Assembly (NCBI GenBank): GCA_030247885.1
Contig: JAPDRO010000016.1
Location: 682,001 to 746,000 of the forward strand
Length of the DNA: 64,000 nucleotides
Origin: Taxawa tesnikishii (nom. ined.)
Taxonomy: Eukaryota; Ascomycota; Dothideomycetes; Dothideales
Direction: 5' to 3'
Below the pieces are notes generated by a model. The model had not been told where the DNA came from, made no database searches, and saw nothing but the letters and a program-made list of their open reading frames with translations. Positions 1 to 11,106 of this stretch are shown here, piece after piece. A program made the translations under genes and the position numbers. Within the stretch, counting starts at the first letter, position 1. Each line of letters begins with the position of its first letter.

Positions 1-2959
1 CGGTATAGCTGGCAGTCGATACGCGATGACGAACCCAACCGGCCCAGGATACATATCATCAAGATTGTCTCGAACACAGCAACGGCGTCGGCTGGCTTCC
101 CTCAAGGCGAAGCCTTCGGGTTCTCGATATCACATGGGGGCAGGAGGATAGCAGCATACAACTCTGCGAGACTGTTCATCCTGCAAACAGCCGCGCTGCC
201 AGTCAACGTTTCACAAGAGTATGCCCTGAGACGAAGACCGCTGGCAGTGGAGATGGTGGATGACGGTAACATACTAGCCGTGCTGGCGGATCAACATACT
301 GTGAATATCTACGATTTGTCGCATCATAGCGTACCAAGGATCAAGACGATCAAGCCAGACTTCCCCACCAGCACGATAGCACTTGCGCCGACCGGCGGCC
401 TTTTGGCCGCTGCGTACGAGGGCGGCGTGGAGATCTTCTCTCTTGCTCCTGACGCACTCAGTACCGATAGACGAGCCATCAGATGTCCGCGCATGGATAA
501 GCTTGTATTCTCAGATGACGGCTCAACTCTGCTCGGGACCACAACGCGCATCAACGCTTCGTCCACAGTGGTAGTGTCTGTACCTGTCTTTCCTGCAGCG
601 CCAAACGGTGTACCTACCCACGAAGAACTGAAGGAGGCTTGGTGCACCGGACTTTGAACCCGGAGAACATTCGCAACAGCAGCCATGCTACCTTCATGCG
701 TGAATCGGGGGCCACATGCAACGAGAAGCTGTTCGCCTGGAATGGCCTCGAGGATACCTTCGGCATTCTGAACACTGCAGACATGGAATACAGTAGTGTC
801 GACTTTCCCGTGACGATCTCCCCGCCCTTGTCGACTGTTGGCGGGCTTGGTGCAGCCATTCATTCGTGTCCCTCATTGGACGAACAAGGCGATACCGTGG
901 CAATGATTGTCAACGATCGTACGATCCGGTTGTACATTGTACCTCATAAAGCCGAAGAAGATCAGACCAAAGTTGAGGCTCACAGCATTGACCATGAGCT
1001 GGATGATGAGTATGGGTGCCCGTTCACGGAGGTTCGGTGGGTACGTTCTGCGGCGAACCTTCCTGCGCCTACTGGCATACAGAGTCAGATCAGGGGTCGG
1101 CTCGTTGCAGCCAGCCCAGGAGGGCTGGTCGATTCGGCAATGGCAGAAGACTCGGTAGAGGATATCGAAGGCGGACGTATCATTCTATTTGACTTCGACC
1201 CTCAGTTTGCAGGACAACCTGGCCAGACATTCACGCTGAACTTGGGCAAGGCTCCTCCACAGATGCTCAAGGAGGAGGAGCTGGATGTTACTCAGGAAGT
1301 AGCACTTATCCGTCGGCGGACTGTGAATCAAAGCAAGAGTGGCACACTCAACCAGAAGACGCCGACCCTTGGCAGGGCAGCAACTACTGTGACTTCGTCG
1401 CGGAACTTGCAACCTCTGCCGAGAAGTATCAGCCCAACCAACTCAATACAACAAAGCCCGATCAATGTTCATCCGCCGGTAGCTTTGAACAACCGCAGGT
1501 CTCACATGTCGATGCTGTCAATGTCTTCAGAAGGCGGTACTCGATCACTGCCTGACCTCCTCGAGACGTCTGAGGCGGTAGAAGAACCTTATGTGATAGG
1601 CGCACCTCGATCGGCAGCAACCCTTCAGCGTGCGGCGACTGCAGCAAACAGACATCGTTACCAAGCCTTGGAGGAACGAGCGGCAGAACGAAACAGCACC
1701 GACAGCGTCTTGCCTCTTCCTGAGTATACAGAAGAACCGAACGCGCCGCTACCGAGCCGTTTCCGTGCGTTGGCTGGGCTGGACATACCACAATACCCCG
1801 GACATGCAAGCATTACAAACGGAGCCAACGCCAGTCCTATCTCCGCTATCGCAACCGCGCCTCCTACTTTCCCAGGCGCCGATCGAGCCTTCGCCGCCGC
1901 CCTGGCGTCGCAAGGACTCGGAGTCTCACCCTCAACTGGGACACTGAACTCAGCCGTGTCGCCAGGCAGTTCCTCGTCGACACCCTCGTCCACTCCTGCT
2001 AACCCGAACACCTTCCGCGCACCTACGCTCGCTATGCCGATGCCGCGCGCTTTACAACGAGCCTACAGCAACGCCATGAACCCTTTCGGAACCGGCCCTG
2101 CTCCATCCATTATCGGCGACTGGGAAAACGTATCTCCCATCATGTCGCGGACCCCCACAACCCGGACCATTCAACCGCACCCTCACACGCAAGTCCAGCA
2201 GCAGCCCGTCTGGCCCATCCATCCTCAGCCCGGTGCGCCGCCATCCGCCAGCCCTCTCTCACCCAGCTCGCCGTTCACCCGCATGCAGACCAACTCGCGC
2301 AACTCGCTGCGCTTTTCGCAAAGCGGCGTCAGCGTCGTCAGCAACAGCAGCAACACCACGAACAACACCGCCATCCTCAATCCCACCAACCCTGCCACCA
2401 TGCAACCCACTCCGCCTACCGTGCACACCAATCCTCCCATCCCGGCCGATGGAACCTTCCCTTCGTTCTCGCCCGATGCCACAGCAGGAGACGAACGCCC
2501 CACCAGCGCCGCCTCCACGACCGCGGGAAACGTGCGCACAGCGTCGGCAGGAGCGCGAGGACCGCACCGTCCCGCGCACGTGGCCGCTTTCCACGCCCTC
2601 AATACCGCGAACCTGATGCCGAGCAATCCGCACCATGCGTACAGGCATTCGATGCAGACGGCGCCGGTGGGGAGCGTGCCGCATCCCGTCATGGCGTGGC
2701 ATCCGCCCGCGCCTAGCGCGCAGCCGGGCGAGGCGAGGGGTGGTGAGGGGGAGGTGTGGATGGGATGGGTGGGGTGAGCGATGGCAGGGGAGCGTCTGGG
2801 TCGGGTGGAATGCCGCAGAGGAGTGCGAGTAGAAGCAGCAGGAAGAGCAGGTTTACGGTGTCTGGGGGGTCCAAGAGGAGGAATTGGTACGGGAAGAGGA
2901 AGGAGGAGAGGGAGGAGAGGGAGTGGATGGCCGAGGAGAAGAAATGTGTTGTTATGTGA
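1..2959 (+). CDS. WD40-like beta-propeller protein with CaaX tail (partial, left end missing)
   Basis: The frame is open from base 1, so the 5' end lies outside the window. The first ~218 residues have the texture of propeller repeats (short phrases such as IYDL, EIFSL, LVFSDDGSTLLGTT); the rest is a long Ser/Pro/Asn-rich disordered region. I recall this as a conserved fungal family of unknown function. Two frame changes are needed. Near the T run at 653-655 the reading moves from frame 1 to frame 3 while conserved-looking sequence continues (EAWCTGL, then NPENIRNSSH). In the G-rich stretch at about 2745-2777 it moves again, into a frame ending at 2959. Both behave as one missing base. The last frame is rich in Arg/Lys/Glu and ends KKCVVM, a CaaX motif predicting farnesylation and membrane attachment. 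If the second shift is not real, the protein ends at 2777 without CaaX. Confidence 0.7.
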
Positions 2960-3642
2960 GGTGTGTTTTGGTTTGTTCGTTTTTCGTTTTTCGTTTGTTC
3001 GAGCGATTTTCGAAATACAACCGCGGAGGACGGACGGGCTAGTAGCTACTGGCTGCTGTGCCGTTTGCTGAGCGCAACGGAGGAGAAGCGGATGAGAGTC
3101 TTGATAGCGTTGAGCGAAGATACCCTTGGCGTTTGGCGTTTCGAGCGTGTTGGAAAATAGGTTCCATCTGATCCTTATATATGGTCGTAGCCATTCACCG
3201 TCCTGGCATGTGTTTGTCTGTTCTTTGTGATACTGCTGGAGTGCAACAGCATAGAAGTGTATGGGCCTGCGAACGCACATTGAAAATCGGTAACTAGGAG
3301 ATCTTAGAGCACATGCTATAAGCCATCAGTATCTGTCCAACAACTACAGAGCCCCCGATTGCTGGTATACTACTACAAATGAGTGCCATGGTGAGGATAG
3401 TACACATCAATGGGTAGGTCGCCGGAATTATGCGCGGAACGCGGAGAGAGAGCTGACGAGACTCGGAGGTGCAGCATCGGAATTCGGCTCGGGCAAGCCT
3501 GATAGCCCTGATCTATGAATGAATCCTGACTCGTGCCCGGTAGCTTAATTTTCGATGCCAGTCGCAAAGTCACGCCCCGCTATTCTGATGCTCACATTTC
3601 GCATCCTCTGACCAACAACCACCATCACGCTCCGTTGCAGCC

Positions 3643-4908
3643 ATGTCGAAGGTGGAAGATCAAGGGAGACGCTCTACGAGCGATGCTTGACATCGGCCTT
3701 GTCCTCACCCGAGGGCAAAGCGAAGCTGTTCTACCAGGACGAGATGCTCACGTTTGGTGTCGCGAGTACGCCGGGGGACCTGATGGCGATATGTCAAGGC
3801 CTCATGAACGCGCAACTGATGCGGTTGATGAGTATGGAAGGGAAGACTTGTTGGGCGCTTAGGACCAAGGATGTTGCGAACAAGTAGGTCTTTTCGACGC
3901 AAGATGGTGGACCAGTAACACTTTCTTCGGGACGCTGTGGAAAGGGAGGGAGACAATGTGGATATGCTGCCCCAACTCTTCTCAAAGAGGGAGGACGGTC
4001 GCTCTGCTATACCAGACCGCAGCGGCTAACCCCACCACCCCTCCTTCTAGAATCGCAACCCTGACCGAAGAAGAGCGCATGGTCTACAACCAGATCGAGA
4101 ACACAGGCACGACCGGAATATGGCAGAAGAATATCAAGCAACGCACGAACCTGCACCAAACGGCCATCACCAAAGCCATGAAGACTCTCGAAGCTAAACG
4201 CCTCGTCAAACAAATCAAGAGCGTCAAGCACCCGGCGCAGAAGATCTACATGCTGATGCACCTCGCCCCAAACGAGGACGTGACAGGCGGCCCCTGGTTC
4301 TCCGAAGGCGAACTGGACGTCGAACTCATCGGCATCACGGCCAACGCCGTCGTCGACTACATCAAGAAGAAGAGCTGGATAGACGGGTACATCAAAGTGG
4401 AACGGAGCGCCTCTCCCGAGCCGAACGGCACATCCCTCTCCCCGAGACGAGGAAGCGGAAACGCGTCGACGACATCGAAGGCCCACATCCGAAGTCCAAA
4501 CGCAGAGGCATCAGGACCCAACTCCCCTACCCGCCCGCCTACCACGGCTACCCCACCGTCGCCGAATTGACCCACTTCATCCGCGAGGCTGGCTTCATCA
4601 AGGACGTCCTGACCGAGTCCGACATTCAGGGTCTGCTCGACGTTCTCGTCTTCGACGACCGCATCGAGAAGATCAATGGCGGCTACAGGACCGTGCGGGG
4701 CGTCGAAGGGCCCTCGGACGCAATGATGGGAATGATGCACGGGCGCGGCGCGGGAGAGGCATATGATGACCAGGAGGGCAACGGCATCACCCAAGCGCCC
4801 TGTGGACGCTGTCCTGTGTTCGCGCTGTGTGGAGATGACGGACCGGTCAATGCGCAGACCTGCGTGTATTGGAAGAGCTGGCTGGGGAAGATGATTGACG
4901 TGAGATGA
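3643..4908 (+). CDS. RPC34: RNA polymerase III subunit RPC6/RPC34
   Basis: This subunit of the RPC82/34/31 subcomplex acts in Pol III initiation and promoter opening in the nucleus. Exon 1 begins at ATG 3643 (MSKVEDQ). The intron is 3884-4050 (GTAGGT...TTCTAG) and joins ANK to the tandem winged-helix region with the family phrases GIWQKNIKQRTNLHQT and KQIKSVKHPAQKIYML. The C-terminus has a Cys cluster (CGRCPVFALCGDDGPVNAQTC), matching the Fe-S-binding C-terminus of the family. Two frame changes are required, one near 3667-3675 and one at the C4 run 4440-4443, after which a basic linker (RKRKRVDD) continues into PAYHGYPTVAELTHFIREAGF. Both are explained by one missing base each, and exon lengths fit only with that correction. 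Loss of this essential gene is implausible, so I suspect sequence error. Confidence 0.9.
3884..4050 (+). other. Intron of the RPC34 gene
   Basis: GTAGGT donor after codon phase 2 and TTCTAG acceptor. The splice joins the first winged-helix segment to the TLTEEERMVYN block in the frame the family requires. At 167 nt it is much longer than the 46-60 nt introns elsewhere in the window. Confidence 0.8.
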
Positions 4909-5261
4909 GATGGACCGAGATGCGACGGGACGACGATGGCAGCAAGATGACACGGAGGGACGTCGAACCGGGAAACCTTGCATTGAGCGACTGGCGTTTG
5001 AAAGGACTTGTAAGGTATGGGCGCAGCTCAAGTGCTGACTGCGAAGGTTGGTGTTTACGGAAACCCTAATACCACTTTTGACGAGGAATTAGACGTGAGA
5101 TGTACCAGGATTCTACATCCAGCGGCAAAGCGGCCGGATTTAGTTTCTTCTTCTTTTTCTCCCCTGGTGGTTGGTGAAAGTATGTTCATACGTCTTGCAG
5201 AGCGACACAAATGTGTATAGTACGAAAAACCAGCACACAAAACCTCCCCATCCCATTACGT
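4909..5261. other. Intergenic, convergent 3' ends
   Basis: Lies between the stop of the Pol III subunit gene and the stop of the flavohemoglobin gene on the other strand. I see no gene, RNA or repeat here; it presumably holds both 3' untranslated regions. Confidence 0.6.
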
Positions 5262-6512
5262 CTAATTCTTCGGGATCTCTCCCGTGCCGAACAACTCCTC
5301 CTTGACCCTCTCCTCCTCAACTCCCAACCCCTTCAACCCCTTGGCCATATCCACCATGAAGCTATCCGGGCCGCAGATATAGTACGTCGTACCCTTTTCA
5401 CCCAAGCAGAGATCCTCCTCCTTATCCAATTTCTCAATGCTCACCCTGCCCACGTGATTGTAGTCCCTGCCCTCGACATCCTTCTCGCCGGGCCTCTTGT
5501 TGAAGACGACCGCGTGCACGTTCTTGTGCTCGGTCACGACGTCCTTGATGTGCTGTCCGAACGCCTGCGCGGCCGTGCTCCGCGTGCCGTGGATCCAGGA
5601 TAGCCTCCTCTTGCTGCCCTGCTGGAGCAGCGTGTTCAGGATGCTGATCATGGGCGTCAGGCCCACGCCCGCGGACATGAGCACCACGGGGCCGGTGTCG
5701 CTCTCCTTTGGGTCGAGGAAGAAGTCGCCGTAGGGGTGCGACACGAGCACCGTGTCTCCGACCTGCTTCTCCGAGTGCAGGATGTTGGAGATGTAGCCCG
5801 GGTGGTACTTGGCGCCCTTGCGGTCCATGTCGAGACCGGGGTCTTTCTTCACGCTGATGCGGTAGTAGGATTCGTTCGGTGCGTCGCTGAGCGAGTACTG
5901 CCGCGATTGCATGTACTTGAGGTCCGGCACGTCGGTCATGACGGAGATGTACTGGCCGGGGAGGAAGGGAGGGAGCTTTCCGGCGGAGTCGACGGGGCTG
6001 AGGTAGAAGGAGGTGATTTCGGCGGACTCGGGCACCTTTTTCGCGATCCGCATGTCGCGCCAGCTCGTCCAGCCTTGCGCGTCGGACAGCAGCTGCTTCT
6101 CGCGCCCGATCATGATGTCGGCCAGTTGCCAGTAGGCGGTGGCCCAGGCGTCGTGGATGTCCTGCGTCAAGGCGTCGCCCAGGATGTCCTTCATTGAGCG
6201 CAGGAGGTACGTTCCCACAATGTCGTAGTGTTCGGGCTTGATGTACAGACTGGCGTGCTTGTGGCATATCTTCTCGACCGCGGGGCTCAGCGCGCCCAGG
6301 TCGTCGATGTGCGTGGCATAGGCGTACAGCGAGCCTGCGAGCGCGCCGGCCTGGTGCCCGTTGACCTGGTTCGCTTGGTTGAAGACGTTGTTCAGGTCCG
6401 GATTCTCCTTGAGGAGGGTGGCGTAGAAGTTCTTTGTGATGTCATTGCCGTGGTCCTTCAGGACTGGCACGGTGGCCTTGATGGTCTTGACCTGGTCTTG
6501 TGTTAGAGGAGC
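5262..6512 (-). CDS. YHB1: Flavohemoglobin (nitric oxide dioxygenase)
   Basis: Converts NO to nitrate using O2, NADPH, FAD and heme, and so protects against nitrosative stress. The first ~140 residues form a globin domain (MAPLTQDQVKTIK... with the family block HKHASLYIKPEHYDIVG containing the proximal His). A ferredoxin-NADP reductase-type FAD domain follows (RQYSLSDAP, the FAD-binding RxYS motif), then the NAD(P)-binding domain (SAGVGLTPM and a C-terminal YYICGP block). About 416 residues from this start matches the family length. An upstream in-frame Met at 6584 would add 24 residues unlike the family, so I chose the ATG at 6512. One uninterrupted exon with no defects seen. Confidence 0.95.
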   Translation of the reverse strand, partial: APLTQDQVKTIKATVPVLKDHGNDITKNFYATLLKENPDLNNVFNQANQVNGHQAGALAGSLYAYATHIDDLGALSPAVEKICHKHASLYIKPEHYDIVGTYLLRSMKDILGDALTQDIHDAWATAYWQLADIMIGREKQLLSDAQGWTSWRDMRIAKKVPESAEITSFYLSPVDSAGKLPPFLPGQYISVMTDVPDLKYMQSRQYSLSDAPNESYYRISVKKDPGLDMDRKGAKYHPGYISNILHSEKQVGDTVLVSHPYGDFFLDPKESDTGPVVLMSAGVGLTPMISILNTLLQQGSKRRLSWIHGTRSTAAQAFGQHIKDVVTEHKNVHAVVFNKRPGEKDVEGRDYNHVGRVSIEKLDKEEDLCLGEKGTTYYICGPDSFMVDMAKGLKGLGVEEERVKEELFGTGEIPKN

Positions 6513-7692
6513 CATCAGGTATCCAACAAATGGGTTCGTTTTCGGTTGAAACTGCAAGCTTTCGGAGAATTGTTTGTTTGGCACTTACAGAACTCTCATA
6601 AACATGGGCGAGGGCGCGTCATGTTGATATATCGACTCGCTGTCATTGGAGCTCGCCACGGAAAAGTGGACATCCTGGCATGAATTGGGGGTTAGTTCGC
6701 TATCACACGGCACTGCCGGCACAATAGGCGAGCGGTTGCTGCTGTCTATCGAGGCGAGAAAGACCAGTCGTCCATGTGGTCGTAAAACCCTGTCTTGAAA
6801 TTATATCGGGCTATGTAACTTTTACGAAATCCCGCCGTGAAGTTCGAAAGCTCCCGTCGCACATGGGCTGAGTGGCAGTCGTGCGGAGAGCTTCGGGCGG
6901 CCAGCAAGCCCGGCACCGATCGGGTTCGCCCGGTTTTCCTCTCTGCGCTGAAACATCACCAGATTCAGTGACTAAATTATCTGCTGAGCGCTCTGACCGA
7001 AACTCTGCATCTCCGTGGAACATTGCAACAAGAAGGACTTGTGCACAATCGTCCACCATGGTAGGGTAGAGTGTCACATACGTGTACGTTGCTTGGTAGA
7101 GAGAGTGTCCTGTTTTCGTATCACTCTAATCCAATCCCTGGCAACTTCAGCACTTTAGCGGAGCCATGAGCAAGCATCGAAGGTGTAGTGGCATCTCTCC
7201 CTCTGGTTACCCTCAACACCCTCAAATTCCTCAGCAATCAACCCTCACCTCATCCGTCTCAAATCTTTGCGACAAACAGCGTGAACGCGGTGATCGCGGG
7301 AAACTGCAGCCTGATGCGCGCGAAATCGCGGAACAGAGGCGCGTTTGCTCGTTCGCATGTTGATACTTCTATGATTCTTCCATGGAGACAATGAAATGCT
7401 TGCCTTTCAGCACACCTCCCTTCTGGGTGAACCATTGATCTGATGACCAAGGAAGCAACTGTCCAAAGCAACATAGCAAATTGTGTCCAATCCATGTCTT
7501 CGAAACTTGAGCGGCTCGCCGCGTTCTCACAGCAAAAACGAAGCAACCCCTTTAGTTACACAACGTCCCCTCAGAGGGCAGGCCCTAAACCATTGAGTTC
7601 GATCCCAGCCATTGCAACCTGCCTGTCGTTTCGCCCACTTGCTGCGACTTTTTACATGACCACGTTACTTTCTCCTCGCAGATGAGCTTGTG
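6513..7692. other. Intergenic, flavohemoglobin upstream region and MYND gene 3' side
   Basis: No supported gene. It should contain the flavohemoglobin promoter. A stretch at about 7264-7363 resembles, imperfectly, one at about 8548-8650 on the other side of the MYND gene (shared phrases TTGCGACAAACAG and a following GC-rich block). Confidence 0.45.
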
Positions 7693-8393
7693 CTACTTCC
7701 AGTGCTTCTTCTGACAATCCGTGCTGCAGTAGTGCTTCTTCTTGCACCTTCCACACCTCTTGAGCGCACCTCCGCCATTCTTGGCTTGCTTTGCGCCACA
7801 GTTTCCGCACACATCATCCGGGAAGTCGAACTCCCCAGCGGCTCTCTGCTTGCTCATGTTTTCGGTGATATCGCGCATGGACTGGGCCCAGCTCATACCG
7901 TGCTCTGGGGTCGGGGTGTTGAACAACACACCGTCGGGAAAGATCAAGTCCCCTGAGGCGGGCCTCCCGTGTCCATAGTGTCGTACAGGCCCTTACTGTC
8001 GAAGTGGTACGGAAGCCCGTCTTTGTAGTTGTCAACGGCTTCCGACATCTGACGAAGACCATCACGCAAGAGACCGACGTTGACGTAGTTTTCCTTGAGG
8101 AACTGCCTGAACGAAGGAGAGAGGGTACAGCCGTGTTCCATCGCAAGTGCACCGAGAATGACGAGCATGTACTTGGGAGGTGCACGAAACCTCTTGGCTT
8201 CTTCGGAGGTTGCGTTCATGTACTTGGCGACGAGTCGGGCTAGGACGCCGTTGTCCATGATCTTGCGAACTTTATCGTAATCATCGGCGAAGTAGAGCCT
8301 GTTGGGTTCCTCGAGACCCGCCTCTTCAGAGAGTTCGTCGATTATGTCGTAATCGTAGTCGCTCTGGAAGAGACCAAGGCCCCATCCGCCCAT
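7693..8393 (-). CDS. MYND zinc-finger protein (disrupted)
   Basis: Starts MGGWGLGLFQSDYDYD, a phrase I associate with fungal MYND proteins of unknown function; the N-terminal ~150 residues are helical. The C-terminus is a MYND zinc finger (CGNCGAKQ...CGRCKKKHYC...CQKKHW) that usually mediates protein-protein contact. Two oddities are visible. First, at the four-base C run 7950-7953 (plus strand) the reading must shift by one base to join the N-terminal part to DLIFPDGVLFNTP; total length becomes divisible by three only if one base is missing. Second, a TAG directly follows HWK, and the codons after it still spell HKLIC, exactly the missing last His and Cys ligands. The finger is therefore truncated as sequenced. 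Decay, error or readthrough are all possible. Confidence 0.7.
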
Positions 8394-8759
8394 GGTGGCG
8401 AGTGCTTTCCGCGTGAGTGATAAAGAAGTGTTTGATGATCAGCGATGAGAGGGAAGTAGCTTGATGGATGGTGATGAAGTCGGATGATGAGGCACGACTG
8501 GAGCTCTGGTTTTGACTGAATCCTTCTTGGCGAAGGCAAGTGCTTGCGACAAACAGTGAACCTGCTTTATACCGTGAATGCGGGACGCTGCAGCTCGAGA
8601 CGCGAGGAACCGCGAAAGAGACGCGTCTGCCTGCTCACATGCGACTTTGACATCTGCAAAACCCATTCGTTGAGACGACGGAATCTATGCCTTACTTGAT
8701 CTCAGAACAGGCATGTCGCTGCTCGTCCCAGCCAGCAATGTGTCGCTTCCTAAATAAGC

Positions 8760-9578
8760 TTAACCATTGAGATATCCGCATAGCACGGCATCATCCCCGA
8801 GCTGCCTCCATTTGGTCTCCTTCAATCTCGCGACAGGCGCAGATTGAGTAGCTTGGCCTTCTGGCCGCGGCGGGGACACTACTACACCTCCTTGACCAAG
8901 CCAGGTGGGAGCTAATGTGACGATAACAGAGCTGACAAGATGCGAGTTCTGGGTCGAGAGTAGGGCATTGATGACACTTCCTCCACCTTCAATCATGACG
9001 CTGTTGACCCCTTGAGCCTTGATGGTCCGCAGTATCTCCGCCCAACTCAACACTGCACGCTCCTCACTTTCCGAATCGAGCATATACACCCTCCCACCGA
9101 GCGGATGCAACGCTCTGAGTTGAGCTGCTGTCGGTGTTTTAGCTGTGATAAGCCAAGGCGCTTTTCCTCTTCCATCTCGCGCAAGATTCAGAATCTTTGT
9201 CTCCTTATTGAGCTGCCACCTCCCACTCGGATCGACGACTATGGGTTGAGGTTGTCCATCCAGTCCTTGGCCTCCATAGCCGCCCACTCCGTCCAACCTG
9301 CAGTTCAGACTTGGGTTATCCGCAATTGCCGTCCCTACACCAACCAGGATGGCATCATGTTTGGAGCGAAGATAGTGTGTCATGGCTTTGGATTGCGGTC
9401 CAGACAACGCAGTTTGCGTGCCTGGAGCCAGTGACAGAGCGGAATCCAGAGAAGTGGCAAACGTCAAGGTCACGAATGGGAGCGTCTCATCCTGTAGTCG
9501 CTTGCCGTCCTTGGGAAGATAGTCCTGGAGAAAGATCCGGTCTTCTTCAGGAAATTGGAGGACGCTACGATCCCCCAT
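8760..9578 (-). CDS. RIB7: RIB7: 2,5-diamino-6-ribosylamino-pyrimidinone 5'-phosphate reductase
   Basis: Riboflavin biosynthesis enzyme that reduces the ribosyl side chain of the GTP cyclohydrolase II product using NADPH. The 272-residue single exon has the RibD C-terminal reductase fold: PFVTLTFATSLDSALSL near the N-terminus (fungal family signature), SKHDAILVGVGTAIADNPSLNCR (substrate and NADPH pocket), and VNSVMIEGGGSVINALL. Length and motifs match fungal RIB7. Start MGDRSVLQFPEEDRIFLQDYLP fits family N-termini. No defects seen. Confidence 0.92.
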   Translation of the reverse strand: MGDRSVLQFPEEDRIFLQDYLPKDGKRLQDETLPFVTLTFATSLDSALSLAPGTQTALSGPQSKAMTHYLRSKHDAILVGVGTAIADNPSLNCRLDGVGGYGGQGLDGQPQPIVVDPSGRWQLNKETKILNLARDGRGKAPWLITAKTPTAAQLRALHPLGGRVYMLDSESEERAVLSWAEILRTIKAQGVNSVMIEGGGSVINALLSTQNSHLVSSVIVTLAPTWLGQGGVVVSPPRPEGQATQSAPVARLKETKWRQLGDDAVLCGYLNG

Positions 9579-11106
9579 GTCGCTGTAAGTCGTTGGAGAG
9601 ATACTCCCTAAGCAATGACAAGAAACCGGCTAGATCCTTGGGTGATCCTTAGGCAATCCTTTGCGACGAGTGGAGCAGATGGTTTCCTTATGACTCGCCT
9701 ATATAGGAGACTGGGCAGGGGTTGAGGCTGTCGAGTTTCAGGGTGCGGAAGGAACGTGTTTTAGCTCCTTGTCTGCCCCCAGTTGTGGCCTTCTGCACCG
9801 CCTCACCAACGACAAGTCTGCGGTTTGGCTCCGGTAGCGAGAGAAGCGAGACAAGGCTTTACTGAGTCAGACTGGATGTCAAAATTGAGTGCTGCATCCT
9901 GCGTGGTCAGAACGAGAGGTATTTGCCTGTCCGTCTCTCATCATCCGTTTCTATTCTTGCGACTGATAGAAGCGGCTCAGGAACAATGCTGTTCAATTTA
10001 CGTTGGTTTGATGGAAATGAGATAAAGAAGATCACATCTTGTTCCGCGCCAGTAAACCTCACAAACCAGCAGGTCACTTTTGGCGCCGCGCCGTGGGCGT
10101 TTCCTACCGCTCCTCCTGTGGAACGTCACAAAGCTTGTCCGAACATCCACCATTATCTCCTCAATCGCCGGCTCTGTGTGGCCCTCTACACTCCCGTCTC
10201 GCGTCAAATGCATCCGTCGGTGTGGGTGAGTTGTCGCAGGCTCAAGTCTATGACATACCGACACGTGTGCTCCACGCATGCCTCCGCTCGGATGGATGTA
10301 ACTTTGGGTCACAAGGGAGCCCCCTCTACTTGCAGTCCGTGCCGACGCTCCGCCTCTGCAGCGAAGATCACTGACCTCCACCAGCTAGCTAGCTCAGCAG
10401 GACACCAGTCCAATCCGACGACTCGCCGCAGCCAAACACCTCATCTCAGGCACCTGACGAGATCAACAAGATCTCTTGGTATGGCCCTGCGGTAGTGCTG
10501 AGTGTGACGCCGTCATGCCCCGGGACATTGATGGGCAGTAATCGCATAACAAGCCAGTTATGTTTCGGCTCTGCAGGTGAGACCCATGAACACGGAGTCC
10601 ACGCTCTACTTTGACTCGCTCCGCTTTGCCCATGGGGCCATGCTCAAAGCGTTCCACGATCGGCAACGGGCTCCAGAGACCCTTAACCTTCCCGGACTTC
10701 CCGCCGGTGTTTGCAGCCATGCTCCCCGATGGCGTTATCCACCAATATCGAAGTAAACTTGGATACAAACTGCGGACCATGAATCTGTGTTTGGAGCTAT
10801 CCTAAAAACGTAGTCACGGTCATTTCCAAGCCTCCCAACCAGACCGAAGATGCGGTTCCTCCGCTCGGCATCAATGCAGCTTCAACGGCTACCTCGCGTC
10901 GGAAAGTCTTGCTAGACTAAGATGTCCATGGGATTGCTTTGATCATCAGTCTAAGCATGCTGATCCACCCCTTGCGCAGGCGGCATTCTGTGTACTAGGG
11001 TGATTAAGCCTCCAAGGTAGGAGCACATAAACCGAGCCGTATGCACTCCATCTTCCGCTCTCGTAGCAACATCTCCTATCGCTCTCGACTTCCTTTTTGT
11101 CCGAGT
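9579..11106. other. Long intergenic region
   Basis: About 1.5 kb upstream of both the RIB7 gene (-) and the glutaminase gene (+), so it holds two divergent promoters. Short open frames occur on both strands, but none has recognisable motifs or a credible intron structure. No tRNA, repeat or transposon seen. Confidence 0.5.

Noticed and set aside
2225-3280. 351-codon frame on the minus strand under the WD40-like gene
   Set aside because: Low-complexity shadow of a GC-rich, Pro/Ser-coding region on the plus strand; no domain.
5736-6197. 153-codon plus-strand frame opposite the flavohemoglobin
   Set aside because: Antisense shadow of a strongly conserved coding region.
9923-10495. 190-codon frame between RIB7 and glutaminase
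   Set aside because: No recognisable motif, no family-like composition and no supporting intron structure.
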